Shown: positions 23,025-35,457, counted from the stretch's first letter. The stretch is 64,000 nt of DNA from Monilinia fructicola (GCA_008692225.1 VICG01000007.1:2328501-2392500), one strand, 5' to 3'. Notes: a model not told the origin generated them from the letters alone. Made by a program: numbers and translations.

Positions 23025-24349
23025 TGCTCATGGTATTCTTTTCGTCGTTGGAAATGGGGAAAGGGGGCGGGGGAATGCAGTCGGTTGGATTGATGGATGC
23101 AGGTGGTTGGCAGATAGAGAGTGGAAGAATGTTTGATGATTCATCTTGTCTTATTGCAGGTGTTGGGATGATGATGATAATGATGATGATACAGTATCTA
23201 TCAAATATTCACAAGGTGATCATGAGCAGATCTCATCACATGCAACATGCAACATGCAACCTGCAACGTATCATATTTCCACACACAAGCTTTCTCTCAA
23301 CATCAACATCAATGTGAATATCAACACGCGTACCGGTGCACCATCCAGCATAATCCAAGGATCCAGCTTGGTAAGGCGAGCAATTCCACCCCTAGCAAGA
23401 GGTTAATGACAGTCTTAAATTCCCATTCCCAGCGTTGTCCCACCAAAGAAAGACTTTCGCTTTCGCACACTTCACGTCACTTCACGCACTTCACGCACTG
23501 ACGGACTCATCATGATTGGTCATGTCTTGTCCATCTCCCCACGTGATCATGATGATAAATCCATTTTTAGATATCAACAACGCCTTTTTCCCGTTTTCAC
23601 ATGTCAATCGATAACCTTGGAAGCTTGGAAGCTTGGAACCCTTGACTTTTCCCTCCAGGGCTTTCTCAAACACATCATTCTGGGATTTTCATCCTTTTTA
23701 TGATGCCCGGGCTATGCTACTTGTTAATTGTAATACTCGGCATCTTTTCACGAGGCGATAGAGGCGATAGATGCGATAGCAACGAACATTCTTGTCCGTT
23801 TCTGTGGTAAGTAAATATTTCGTTTGCGGTACGTTTTCGTGAGTTTGGTGGAGGGAGGGGTTTGGAGGGGTTTTCTCTGTGGTTGTGGTTGTTATTGTTG
23901 TTGTTGTTGTTGTTGTTCTGTTTGATTTGTTCTCTAGAACTATATGATCCATCCATGGATTCATACTGTATGATGTTCATGGATAGGAAAGGATTAGACT
24001 TTCCTAGGCACTTTGTTGCTTTGATTTGTGGACTAAACGGTTGATGGATTGGAGAATTGAATTCTTTTGATTCTTATTTGATTGATACGGCAACGGTTTA
24101 CTGAAGTACATTACCTCTTTTTATTATTACCTCGGATTGTGAGGCTAAGTGTATATTGTATTGACTGGTCTACTCATTCATTACTCTACCTATTTACAGG
24201 AGTACTTCTCCGGAAACGTTGCTTCGACTACTCTCGAGTTTAAACGGTATTCTTTGTCTACAGCCTAACTGTTTGCAATACTTCTGTTGATTCTTGGAAA
24301 GTATCTACTTATACTTATATAATCTTTTGGAAAGATCTCCATAAACACC
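23025..24349. other. Intergenic
   Basis: Contains ATGATGATAATG simple sequence near 23,166-23,190, CATGCAAC repeats at 23,238-23,265, paired 'cttggaag' at 23,618-23,635 and a GTTGTTGTT run at 23,890-23,915. A minus-strand Thr/Asn frame opposite the GTT run is an artefact. Promoter of the following gene lies at the right end. Confidence 0.5.
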
Positions 24350-25425
24350 ATGTACTCACCATCCTCTCGTCGATCCAAACGAACCTATTCTCTCGAGACA
24401 TATCTTCACCAAGACGAACTGGCACACCTTCAAGATCCGGAATTTATGATGCAGGATCAACAAGGCTCAAAAGAGGCTTCGGTGCTTTACTCGATGCTTC
24501 CGATGATTGTTCAATCGCGTTTGCCTCGTATACCTTCGATCCGAAGTTCGGTTAACATATATGGACTGGTGGGTGGTCGGAAATCTGAGAGTCATACCTC
24601 TGGTGCTACGACACCCCAGTCCCTTTGCTCTTCGTCGGCATTGACACTTACTGGTGCACACACTGTGCTTTCGAGTGATGGGGAGTCGACGGAGAGTTTT
24701 TTCCCAGAGGAGTCCCTGTTCTCGGATGAAGAGACTTCGTTAGTATCGAGGCATAGACAGCTGCAAACCATGGGAATATCCGAATCAAAGTCGGGTATTG
24801 GGTGGAAATTTGCCAATCAAGGTTTGACGGTTGCTCTTGATAAGCTGTTTGCACTGGCTAATGCTGATGAAAGGTTATAATCTTCTTACCCTCGCTTTTG
24901 AGGAAGCATCTGCCATTTCTCAAAATTCTCACTTTGGTAATACTTCTCTGGCAAGACAGCTCTATCTTCACGCCTTAACGTACCTACTCCGCGCTCTCCC
25001 TTCCGAACTAACGACCGAAGAAAGCATGAGTTTACAAGCTGCTATACCAAAAGATGTCGTGGATTCATTGCAGGAGGAATCAAATCCTAGCGAAAGTGAC
25101 CAGAAGTTCGGAATCACCAAACGGAACCCCTTCATTACTCCAAAGAAGTGTCGCGGCCACCATCATTCAATTGTTCATCTTGTTCCAATTCATCCTACCA
25201 TATGTGAAGTACCTACTTACTTCAGCCTATCAATATGATCGAACCCATAAAATATCCGAAAAGGTTCTATCCCAAGGGATCGTCACTGTTGATACACTCG
25301 GGAAATCAGGCCTAGCAATCACGGGAGCCATTTACGGAATGGGTAATGGTAGAGTTGGACAGGCTCTCACGGAAGCGGTGGCTTGGGTTGTCGAAGGTGT
25401 TACGGGGGTGTGCATGAAGGTGTGA
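24350..25425 (+). CDS. Conserved-looking hypothetical protein with C-terminal hydrophobic region
   Basis: Exon 1 24350-24821 and exon 2 from 24874 are joined by a clear 52-nt intron (branch GGCTAAT). A third segment (25146-25425) can be joined by a 40-nt intron with a weak GTTCGG donor at 25,106, giving 327 aa. The N-terminus is Ser-rich and acidic (SSDGESTESFFPEESLFSDEE). A helical middle follows (YNLLTLAFEEASAISQN and LARQLYLHALTYLLRALP, MIT/TPR-like in look), then one hydrophobic segment (IIQLFILFQFILPYVKYLL) near residue 245 and a Gly/Val/Ala-rich amphipathic tail. This suggests a membrane-anchored protein. I recognise the type as widespread in filamentous ascomycetes but cannot name a function. 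The reading frame may be broken in two places (see findings). Confidence 0.62.
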
Positions 25426-26529
25426 GTGAAGGATTGGTGATGTTGGGTGCAAAGAATGGTGGAAAGAATGGTGCTGCTTCGTTCAAGAGAAAGTAGGGCA
25501 TTCGAAGATGCATTCGAGATGTGTTTGGCGAGCTCGAGATTAGGTTTTGATGATAACTGGTGATACCCATATATATAGAATAGGCGTTTTTGGTTATGGG
25601 GATACATCTTTGGGTATGTTGGATAGGATGGGAGGAGTTTATAATTTTCAATACATTAATATATAAAAAGCAACAAAATTCTATCGTTGGTCTGTACTTG
25701 GTGTTGTTTTGGGTCATGCTGGGGTAAAAATTTATGAAATAGTATATCTTTTAAATTCTGTTTTATAAATCCCAAAACTTCGATTCTTAAGAATTTAAAT
25801 ATACTAACCGATTATTTTTTCCATTTGGTAAAACTATAAAGCATTATTTGTAATTTTTAATAGATTCGTTAATTTGTTATAATCTTTTAAAACAAATTCC
25901 GTTTTCAGTTGATTTTTATCCCCGGCATAGACCCAAAACAACACCAAGTAATTATCTTCATCTCAATCCATATTTATGTCTATATCCAGATCCATTTTTA
26001 TCTTTATCTTCATCCATGGATATCTATATCTATATCTATATGCATATCTATATCCAACCATCCACCCATTCATAGCCATCCCTCTCCCTCTCCCTCCTTC
26101 TCCCTCTCTCCCTCCTTCTCCCTCTCCCATCCCTCCCCATCTCCCGCTCCATCTCCCTCTCCCTGCCCCTCTCCTCCTCCATCTCCATCCATTCATCCAT
26201 TCATTCTATTCAGCAGATTTCCGAGTCACCTGGGCAATCATAAGAGTCTCTTGCATGTGCTTAGCGTGGAAGATAAGAAAAATATCACGTGTAAGCTGAT
26301 TTAACTGTATATGTACTAGTTCGTAGCGATAAACTCATTAGCGCCAAAAAAAGTTCTGGTAGAAGAGAATCTCGCATGTCCAATTTTGCAGAAGGACTTC
26401 AGCGACATAACAAGTTCATACAATCGCCATCAAATTTTTGTATTGTTGAACACTTGACAGATATAATTTAGATTGAATTGTCATTAATATCTCTTCAATT
26501 TCCATTCAGTCAAGGAGCAGTTCTCAATC
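25426..26529. other. Intergenic with pyrimidine-rich simple sequence
   Basis: At 25,960-26,060 there are TATCTATATCTATA-type repeats, and at 26,080-26,210 a (CCCTCTCC/TCCCTCTC)n pyrimidine tract of about 130 bp. A plus-strand Ser/Pro frame across it is an artefact. The last 70 bp are the leader of mss116. Confidence 0.6.
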
Positions 26530-28750
26530 ATGTTCTCTGCCTGCAGAAGAGGCCCTGCCTCAATATCCAGAGCCCTTCGCGCAGTCCCATCAACCATTCG
26601 AATTCCTTCAACCAGACCTTCTACCCTCTCTCTGATTTCACAAAAGACTTCAATACCGGTCCTTGAGGCAAGATGGTTACACGTTTCTTCAAAATTACAA
26701 TTGCAAAGTGTTGCCACCAAAGATGCTGCAGTTGTTGAAGAACATAAAGTCATTAATCGATTTGATGAACTGATTAAGTATGGATTGGTTCACCCAAATG
26801 TGGTTAAGGAAATCACCGATACCATGAAACTCGAAACCATGACAGAAGTACAAACCATGACAATTAACCAAGCTCTACAAGGAACCGATATGTGAGTTGT
26901 CAAAAAAAAACTTTTGGATTGAAGACTGTATGCTGATTCTTGATGATGATAGTATTGCACAAGCACGAACTGGTACTGGAAAGACCATTGGTTTCTTACT
27001 TCCTACCATTCAAAATATTCTTGAGAAGAGCCCTGAACTCGCAACTCGTCAACGTTATTCCAGAGCAAGACCTTCCGATATTCGCGCAATCATCATATCA
27101 CCTACTCGTGAATTGGCAGAGCAAATTGCTGTCGAGGCCGTAAAGATTACAAGAAATACAGACTTGATTGTACAAGTTGCAGTCGGAGGATCAAGCAAGA
27201 GAGAGATGCTGAGAAAAGTTCAACGTGAAGGTTGTCACATTCTTGTGGGAACCCCCGGAAGACTTCAAGATCTTTTGTCGGATGAATACAGTCAAGTATC
27301 TGCTCCTGCATTGACAACATTGGTTCTCGATGAAGCCGACAGACTTCTCGATGAAGGATTTTCTAAAGATATCGATAACATTCAAGCATTATTGCCTAGC
27401 CGTAAGGATGTTGATCGTCAAACATTATTGTTTTCTGCCACTGTCCCAAGAGAGGTCATGGGTCTTGTTAGGAGAATTTTGAAGAACGACTATCAGTTTG
27501 TACAGACTGTTAAGCAAGGTGATGTCGCTACACATGAGAGAATCCCTCAAAAGATTGTCGCTACACCTGGAATGGAGAATTTCATGCCAGCTTTGGTCGA
27601 GCTTTGCAAGAAGGGAATTGAAAAGGCCAACACTGAGGGTTCATCTCCATTCAAGGCCATTGTATATTTGAACTCAACTTCGAACGTTCAATTGGCTGGT
27701 GAGATCTTCAAGGGTTTGGATTCGCTTCAATCCATTGAAGTATCTACTATTCATGGCAAGCTTACACAAGAGAGAAGAACTAGAGTCACTGACAGGTTCC
27801 GTCGTGCCCATTCAGGCCTCATGTTCTCCAGTGATGTCACTGCCAGAGGAATGGATTTCCCTAATGTCACTCATGTTGTTCAAATTGGTGTCCCTCGGGA
27901 CAGAGATTCATACATTCATCGTGTAGGACGTACTGGAAGAGGAGGCAAGGAGGGAGAGGGTTGGATCATCATGACTCAAGATGAAGTTCCAACTGCTCGT
28001 CGAACCCTTCGTGGTCTTCCAATCGTACCTGACCGTTCATTGGAGACTGCACTTGTTGACATGAAGCAAGATGCGCAATTACCAGCTGCATCAGCAGAAA
28101 TTCTCAATGAAGTTGGTCAAGCAACAAAGAGAGTTGACCGTGAAATCAAGGTTGACGCTTATATGGGAGGAATAGGTCAAGGTGGTAGAGACGCTAGGAC
28201 ATTAATGACTAACTTGAACAACTTGACCAAGTATGGTTGGGGTTGGGAGAAACCTCCCATGATTAGCCCTAATCTTGCACAAAAATTGGGAGTCGCTCGA
28301 GTTCCAGGTATGAATATTGGACACCAAAGCCGTGAGTTTGATGACGAAAGTGATGGTGGACGAGGATTTGGATCTACTGGTGGAAGTAGAGGATTTGGAA
28401 GTGGTGGTAGTGGAGGAAGAGGATTCGGTGGTGGAGATCGTGGAAGTGGAGGTAGAGGATTTGGATCTTCTGGTGGAAGTAGAGGATTTGGTGGTGGAGA
28501 TCGTGGAAGTGGAGGTAGAGGATTTGGTGGCGGAGACCGTGGAAGTGGAGGCAGAGGATTTGGTGGCGGAGACCGTGGAAGCGGAGGTAGAGGATTTGGT
28601 GGTGGAGACCGTGGAAGCGGAGGTAGAGGATTTGGTGGTGGTAGAGGAGGTGGTGGATTTGGTGGAAGAGGTGGTGGTGGCAGAGGTGGTGGAAGAGGTT
28701 TCGGTGGTGATAGGGGAGAATCCAAGGGATTTGGCGATTCAAGTTTCTAA
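26530..28750 (+). CDS. mss116: Mitochondrial DEAD-box RNA helicase MSS116
   Basis: Two exons, 26530-26891 and 26953-28750, joined by a 61-nt intron (GTGAGT ... TAG). The protein has 719 aa. Residues 1-60 are Arg/Ser/Thr-rich without acids, a mitochondrial presequence. The helicase core has motif I ARTGTGKT (near 125), PTRELA, GTPGRLQD, motif II DEAD (near 247), motif III SAT (near 281), ARGMDFPNV and motif VI HRVGRTGR (near 441). From residue ~587 the tail is Gly/Arg/Phe-rich with repeated GFGGGDRGSGGR units. In yeast MSS116 is a chaperone for splicing of mitochondrial group I and II introns and for translation. The intron falls just before motif I, at DI/IAQARTGTGKT. Confidence 0.94.
28365..28720 (+). 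repeat. Coding minisatellite, 36-bp unit, in the mss116 tail
   Basis: Tandem 36-bp units each encode GFGGGDRGSGGR, with four in a row and one more upstream, between shorter variants (GFGSTGGSR, GFGSSGGSR). All keep the reading frame, so copy number can change without a frameshift. Confidence 0.85.
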
Positions 28751-29895
28751 ACTTGCCTCTTCGATACTAAATTGATCGACCGAATCGTTTGTTTGTATAT
28801 CACCACTTCCTTTCCCTTCCTTCCCTCATCCTTCTCTGTTTATCTTTTGGCTTGTCTTTTATTCTTGCTTTGTCATGTTTGTCATAACCATTGGTTGTAC
28901 AACCACAAGAACAAGACAAGAGAGCAAGATGAAGCAAAGATATGGAAAAAGGTATTAGATTCAGATTCATACCTGTACGATAGATAAAAATATTTGTTTC
29001 TTGTTTCAAGATTTATAACAAATAACAAATAGCGGACCAATAGTTAGATAGGAAACAAAAATGGGTAAGGCAGGGGCTGGAGCTTTAGGCGTTCTTGTTC
29101 TTGTTCTATTATTTGTTTCTGGTACTTGTTCTTTCTTGGGGGTTGGATGGGAGCGAATTCGGCTGAACTTTGGTTCAGCGAATTGATCTTTGTTTACATC
29201 CTGTGGTGTAAGATTTATGATCTGGATGTTTTATGAAGTAGGGGTTGATGGATGGATGGATGGGGGGGTGGAATAGAATGATTATTTGAAAAATTGGATG
29301 GAGTGAGGGGAAGGGTGTGGTCAAAAGGAATCAAAATTTATGATGGTTATGATGGTGGTTGATGTGAGAAGTGGGTAGGGTTGGATGAAAAAAGGGGGGC
29401 GGAGGGGGGATCAAAGGGGTGATTGAGATGGTTAGGATAGAAGAGATAGGCAATGTAATAATTCTACTCTACTCTCTCTGTTTTCTTTTCTTCTTTATGT
29501 TCTTGATATATTTGATGTGCATTGGTATGAGATGTGACACAACTCAATCGCCCTCCCTAAAATACTCATCCATCCCATCCATCCCATCACCGACTCGAAT
29601 AACCTTACAAAACACCACCCACACATAAACACCTACCTAGGTAGCCACCTCCCTCCCTAAGGAATCAAACATATTACAAGTATCCATCCTTGAGAACTAT
29701 AAGAGAAAGCTCATTTACTTTACTTTTCAAACTTCAACCAACAACCCCCCCACCCCTTTTAATCCGGCTCCCTGCTTGATTTATTATCTTCTATAAGTAC
29801 CGTGTGTCTTTTTGATCTTTGACAGTTTTTGGATTTTTGGGGTTTGGATTTGGGTTTGGATTTTGGATGGTGGTGGTAATATAATTTATACCGAT

Positions 29896-30025
29896 AAATA
29901 TAGATAGATATAGATAGATATAGATAGATATAAATAGATATAAATAGAGATATAAATAGATATAGATAGATATAAATAGATATAGATAGATATAAATAAA
30001 TATGAATAGATATAGATAAATATAG
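29896..30025. repeat. (GATATA)n/(GATA)n microsatellite
   Basis: About twenty degenerate units of ATAGAT/ATAAAT over 130 bp. Confidence 0.85.
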
Positions 30026-30067
30026 GGTTTTATTAGAGTATATATGAGTAAGGTTTTAGTGTTATTT

Positions 30068-30117
30068 GAGTGGATGGATGGATGGATGGATGGATGGGTG
30101 GATGGATGGATGGATTG
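30068..30117. repeat. (GGAT)n microsatellite
   Basis: About twelve GGAT tetramers with one GGGT interruption. Confidence 0.9.
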
Positions 30118-30137
30118 TAGCGGAAGAAGGAAAGAAG

Positions 30138-30209
30138 GGGGAAAGGGAAAGGGAAAGGGAAAGGGAAAGGGAAAGGGAAAGGGAAAGGGAAAGGGAAAGG
30201 GAAAGGGAA
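30138..30209. repeat. (GGGAAA)n hexamer microsatellite
   Basis: About twelve perfect GGGAAA units, a pure polypurine strand. Confidence 0.95.
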
Positions 30210-30562
30210 CGAGGAAAGTAGATTGGAAGGATGTCTACTAGTTTGCTTGCTCAATTGGAAGAGGTGAAAGAGAGGGAGAGGGTTGGATTTGAGAGGGGGG
30301 TTGGGAAGGGAGATTTGTTGTGTTATTTGTTATGTGATTTGTGTGTTTTGGGGGGAAGAGGGAAGGGGAGGGGAAGAGGAAGGGGAGAGGAGCAGAGGGC
30401 TCTAATTGATTTTATCGTGGAAAGGGGTTTGGCAAAGATTCTCGGAAAGAGAGGGGTATTGTTTGAATGTTTGTGGATGAAAGGAGCTGAGTCACTAGAA
30501 TTGAGAGGGGAAGAGAAAACAGCTGAAGAGAAAAGGAAGAAATAGAAGGGAGGGAAAGTTGT

Positions 30563-33500
30563 GTTTGCATATCTCATTTCCTGATCTCCTTCTTGATGAA
30601 AGCTGGTATGACAAGAGGAACACCAAGAGAAAGGAGATGCTCAGACATATCTAGTGAGAAAGGGAACTTCACTAGGAAAGGCCATGGCGCATGAATTTCA
30701 TAGCGGGTCATCAGAGACGGCATTCGAGAATATACTCAGAGAATTTAGAGAAGGGAATGTGGTCGGTATGTTTACAAATTGGTATGTTTATGTATCCAAT
30801 AAGCCGAGTTGCTAAAATAGAATAGGGAAAAGAATAGTAGATCAAGGAAGGTTTTGTTGTATATCTCAATTCCCGGCACACTTGGAGGCAGACAGGTTGT
30901 GTATTTGTCATGAAGTTGGAATTGATGGAAAGTTGTAGATGGAAAGGGGTAGTTGGAATAAGCGTAGATACTTGGGAGGTGTTGGCTGTGGAGCTGGTTT
31001 AGAGGGAAATGATCTTGGATGGATAAGAAAGGGGGAATTGGTTGCACGTCTCATTCCCCGATTTCCAATAGACTGAGATAGATGGGTGGGAAAGAGAAAC
31101 TGGTTGCATATCTCAATCACCGATTTGCTGTAAGTTAAGGAGAAGAAGTGAGAAGAAGATGAAATTGGTTGCATATCTCATTCGCCTAATTTGTTGGAGT
31201 TGAAAGAGGTCATCAAGAGGAGGGAATTGGTTGCATACCTCAATCACCGGTTTACTGCAAGCTAGGGAAAAGAAGTGGTGAGAAGAAGAAATTGGTTGCA
31301 TATCTCAATCGGCTAATCTAGTTGAGTTCAAAATCTAGTTGAGTACAAAGAGGTGATGGAGAGGAGGAAATTGGTTGCACATCTCATTCCCCGATTTTCA
31401 ATGGGCTGAGAGAGGGGGAAACCTTGGAATTGGTTACATGTCTCAATGTCCGATTCTCAGTGAGTTGGGAGACAAAGTCTGACATAACAATACGTTTAGT
31501 TGCACGTCTCCATCCCAAGAGTCTACAAGAGAGAAGAAATTGGTTGCACGTCTCAATCACCGAATCTGAATGGGCTGAAAGAAGTGATTGGAAGGAGGAA
31601 ATTTGTTGCACATCTCATTCCCCGTCCCTCTATAAATCAGTTTGAGGAATTGGGAAGAAAAAAATATTGCTTGAACGTCTCATTTACCGAAGTGATGAAT
31701 CTCATCAACGACTTGTTAACTGGAACTTCCAGGTTCGCTAAATTATGCCCAACAAAACGTAAATCATCAACAGGTTCGGAGGAAAGTGAACGCCGTCGGG
31801 GTTAAAGCAGGAAAATAAGATTTGAATGCCGATAGATTAGATTCCCGAAAGTAGAGTTTGGTTGCACGTCTCATTTTCCGATGGCCAAGGAGCCAGGAGA
31901 TGGAACAGGGAAGTAGATCTTGGTTGTATATTATATTCATCCTGGTATCTGTTCGGATACCCATTACCCGTCCCGGTCGGTGCCCGTTCCACCATTCATC
32001 GATTTCATCGTCCATCATTGGGACTTGTTGTTTTTCTGTTTTGCCAAGGACTAACCAAGCTTTTCCTGAAGTTGAGATACGTTGATTCCATTTTGGTTGC
32101 ACATCTTATTCCTTGTCCCGATGTTTCGGCATCTAAGTGCCGGCACTACTCTCTCTCATCGTCACAGGTAACTACTCGCAACTACTCGTAGCGCCACTGT
32201 CGCCATCCCCGGCTTCTAGTACGTCTGCATCGGAGTCGCTTGTCCCTTGATCCTTTATCGGTAGACCGAAATCTCGTCGGGCCATTTGTACATGCAAATG
32301 TTCTCATAGGTTGATATTGAAGTATTTTGACTTTGGTTGCACATCTCATTCCCCGAGTTCCCCGACAGGAACTCTAATCCTATTCTCTTGGTGGAACGAA
32401 ATTGCCCCATTAATATTCTTGAAGCCAAAACCTCTGATCCATCGTTAAGTTGCATATCTCATTCCCCGATTGCCCCGATGTGGAAGTCAAACTTGGAAGT
32501 CAAACTTGTCAGTCCGAGATTGGAAAGTAACTTTTGCCTTTAGGGCTATTATAGGTTTCAAGAGAGCTCATAGGTCCAAAAGATCATTTGGCTGCACATC
32601 TGATTTCTTGTCCCAATGTCAGGCCTCAAGGTCAATTTTGATTTCCCGTCGTCTGGTATCACTATCTTGCCACCGGCAACTTCATTCCGTATCCCTAGGA
32701 GTTGGCACCTCTTTGCCTTTGCTAGAAAGTATAACAATGGATTGAAATGCGTCCAAAACAGTTGGTTTGCATATGATGAGGGCACCACATGTGTCGACCT
32801 GATCGCAAAACCAATGGTAGAGCATTTACTTGTAGATTAGAATGATAACTTTTTTCGATGTGTGATACTTAACTATTGTTACTCTGTAACGTAATCGTGC
32901 ATCCTCACCCACCTCACTTATAATCACAATCTAGTTTCAAGTCTGGTAGCACTACGTACTCACACGGTATATGCAAAGGCCATTCCTTTGTTCTACATAC
33001 CTAGTTTCTTGTCTCGCCTTCAGTCCCCGTTACAACCGTTCTTAGGTCCTTGCGTCTGTTCATGCGTTGGCTCCTGGAAAAAGTCCCACCGTCAGCGGCA
33101 TCTAGTTCCCATTTGGAATAGCCTGACTGCCACTCGTCGACTATATTCCATCGGGATTCCTATGTGGGAGTATTTTGACTTGAATTACATCCAAATAAGC
33201 AAGGCGAGAATGACACACGTCTTCATTACCTAACTCCACCCGAGGAAACCCAGGATCCGCAATCCAAGGTTCCAGATATCTCAACGTTGAGAAGATATCC
33301 CCGACAGCCCATCTCTACGCTTGGAAACATGATAGGTTAGATGACTTCGAAAGACTTTGGTTGCATATCTGATTTTTGTCCCGACGTAAAAGCGTAAAGA
33401 CGTCAGTTCTGAACATACCCAATTTAGGTCCCGGCGTCTATCCAGTCGCAAGATCCCCGATTTCGCAGCGTTTCACACTGCGTCATCCATCATACATCAT

Positions 33501-33750
33501 TGAACCAGTAAATCTAAGAGTCTAATGATGATTCTGCCGACCGGTGTATCCATAATCTCAAATTGTCCGATAGGTCAAAACCTCACAATGTCAGTTTGGT
33601 TGCACATCTCATTCCTGCTTGACCTACCAGGCGCAGTGTTGGTCTCCATCCCCTACGGCATAGCTTCGCTAGAATCATTTCCTTTGGAGAGTCATCTCAT
33701 AGGGTGAATCTGATGAAGTTGAAGTTTGGTTGCACATCTGATCTCGCCCC
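30563..33750. repeat. Interspersed field of a ~26-bp motif (consensus TTGGTTGCAYRTCTCATTCCCCGATT)
   Basis: At least 20 degenerate copies, all in the same orientation, over 3.2 kb without a gene. Approximate starts are 30563, 30852, 31038, 31100, 31165, 31227, 31291, 31371, 31430, 31494, 31540, 31601, 31667, 31857, 31919, 32093, 32333, 32449, 32588, 33357, 33596 and 33726. Between 31,030 and 31,700 they lie 45-80 bp apart with partly similar spacers (TGGGCTGAGAG, GAGAAGAAG). Further right the spacing is irregular (60-770 bp) and spacers look unique. Minus-strand frames across it contain recurring MQPIS/MRRATN words but are short and shift frame, so I do not call them coding. Confidence 0.8.
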
Positions 33751-34286
33751 GACTTCGGCACGACTATTGCCCTTTGAGGAGCCGTGATGTTGGGACAATC
33801 TATTATGTTATAGTCTGCGAAAAGAGAGGGAAAAGAGCGGTACAAATGTCTCATGAGTGATGTCATTATACTTACTGTTCACACAAACATAAAAACGGGC
33901 TTCAAAGGTTGCAATCCGAAGAGATCATGCATAGTATCGATTACCTAGTCTATATAACTGAAAACTTTCGTAATATCCAATTTACTCCCAAAATCCTATT
34001 CCCCATGAGTTATGTAAAAGCACATTCTCAATACACTTGTACAAAAATCAAAATGGTTTAATATACATTGCTCAAGATATCTCGATATCCTCACATGTTA
34101 GGACAATATACCCAACTTATTTTCCTGACTGATATCCAGCACACCCAAAGATTGAACGCCATCCATGTGGTATCATATCGCTCATAAGACCATTCTCTTC
34201 TCCCAAGAACGTATGCATGCAGGAGAGAAATCCAATCAAACTCCACTAGAAGAAAAGAAGTCATAAATATGGAGAAAGTGAAAAAA
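33751..34286. other. Intergenic, 3' side of PEX7
   Basis: No open frame of note. AT-leaning from 33,860 to 34,090; presumably the 3' UTR and terminator region of the minus-strand PEX7 gene. Confidence 0.5.
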
Positions 34287-35457
34287 TTAAGCACCCATGA
34301 CAGAACGAACATCCCAAACAAGTAGTCGTTCATCCCAAGCAGTGCTTGCGCACCAGCCCTCTCCAAACAGGCACCAGTCAACACCCGCTACAAATTCTGT
34401 ATGGCGATCCATACGCCCAAGTTGGCGGGGAATGCTGGCATTTGAGGTACCATCACTCCAGACACGACAGCTCATATCATAGCTGGCGCTCAGAAGTGTA
34501 TCGCTAAGATGAGGACTCCATACTAGCTTTCGAACGGCATAGTCATGCCCTTCGAGAATTGCAAGAGGGCCAGCCCCTGGATTACGAATATCAAAGGTCC
34601 GGATCATTTGATCAACACCAGCAGTTGCGATGACTCCATCACGATATTTGTTCCAATCATGGGTGAGAGCTTCAGATGGAGGGAAAAGTTTCCGATTACT
34701 TCCAATTGCACCACGGGGACCTGAAGTTTGTGGGGAACCATGAATTGGAATGAGTGAAACCAAATGGTTGGAGGCCGATGCAGGAGTACGAAGATCGAAT
34801 ATTCTCAAGTGCGAGTCCGAAGAGACCGATGATATGACTGAGGGTGAGTGAGGTGAAAAAGCGGTGCTGTATGTGCAAGAGTGAGTAGGCAATGTGAGCA
34901 GGGAGCTTATGCGATTCGGATTCCACTGATAGTAAAAGAATTAGTATTATTCTATACGGAACAGATAAACCTCAAAGTTCCTCCATACCAGCTTGATTGT
35001 CCCGTCCCATGAGCTCGACACAAATGTGTCCTTTGATACCAGATTCCAATGGACGGCGAAAACTTCACGACTGTGCTCATGGTAGTTTCCTACAGGATAG
35101 TCCTTGACTGTGGTGTCGAATATCTTTATGCTTCCATCCCCAGACGAGACGGCGACTTGATTCTCATTTGATTCAGACCATGCCAGATCGTAGATAGAGT
35201 CTTGTGTATCGAAACTACATAGTAAAGAAGGATTCAAATTAGCACGAACTATAGAAATGACCCAAATGAACTCCAAATCATCGAATTGCTTACGTATTCT
35301 GAACCTGGATGCCCTGCGGTGTCAACATCAAACTGTAAAGTCTCCCATTTCCCACCAGACCATAATTAGCAGAAGCAGTAACACAAATTCGATCTTCGAA
35401 AAAGGGTGAGTATTTGACTGCTGATCCCTTGAAACCTTGAGTAATAAATTCCAACAT
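34287..35457 (-). CDS. pex7: Peroxin-7, PTS2 receptor (WD40)
   Basis: Three exons: 35294-35457, 34989-35214 and 34287-34925, giving 342 aa, the usual length for PEX7. The start is MLEFITQGFKG, followed by WD repeats ending in FDTQDSIYDLAW, DGSIKIFD, WDGTIKLWNPN, DSHLRIFDLR, VDQMIRTFDIRN, YDMSCRVWSDG and WDERLLVWDVR. This fills a seven-bladed propeller. PEX7 binds the N-terminal PTS2 nonapeptide of cargo such as 3-ketoacyl-CoA thiolase in the cytosol and, with a PEX20-type co-receptor in fungi, delivers it to the peroxisomal docking complex. Both introns interrupt repeats at positions that restore the motif exactly (KL/WNPN), which supports the splicing. Confidence 0.93.

Larger units (their letters stand above)
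28751..30562. other. Intergenic, microsatellite-rich
   Basis: Downstream of mss116. No gene supported. Listed microsatellites occupy 29,896-30,209; the remainder includes G-rich purine runs (29,390-29,410 and 30,290-30,380). Confidence 0.6.

Noticed and set aside
25909..26304. Plus-strand Ser/Pro-rich frames
   Set aside because: Translation of the pyrimidine-rich tandem repeat.
28177..28775. Pro/Leu-rich and His/Leu-rich frames opposite or beside the mss116 tail
   Set aside because: Shadow frames of the Gly-rich 36-bp coding repeat; the helicase frame is the real one.
30033..30254. Repetitive Phe/Pro and Gly/Lys frames
   Set aside because: Direct consequences of the GGAT and GGGAAA microsatellites.
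30563..33750. Repeat field as a CRISPR array or as a gene with repeated peptide
   Set aside because: Repeats are degenerate, spacers vary from 40 to over 700 bp and the genome is eukaryotic; the frames shift between copies and are broken by stops, so a coding repeat is not supported.
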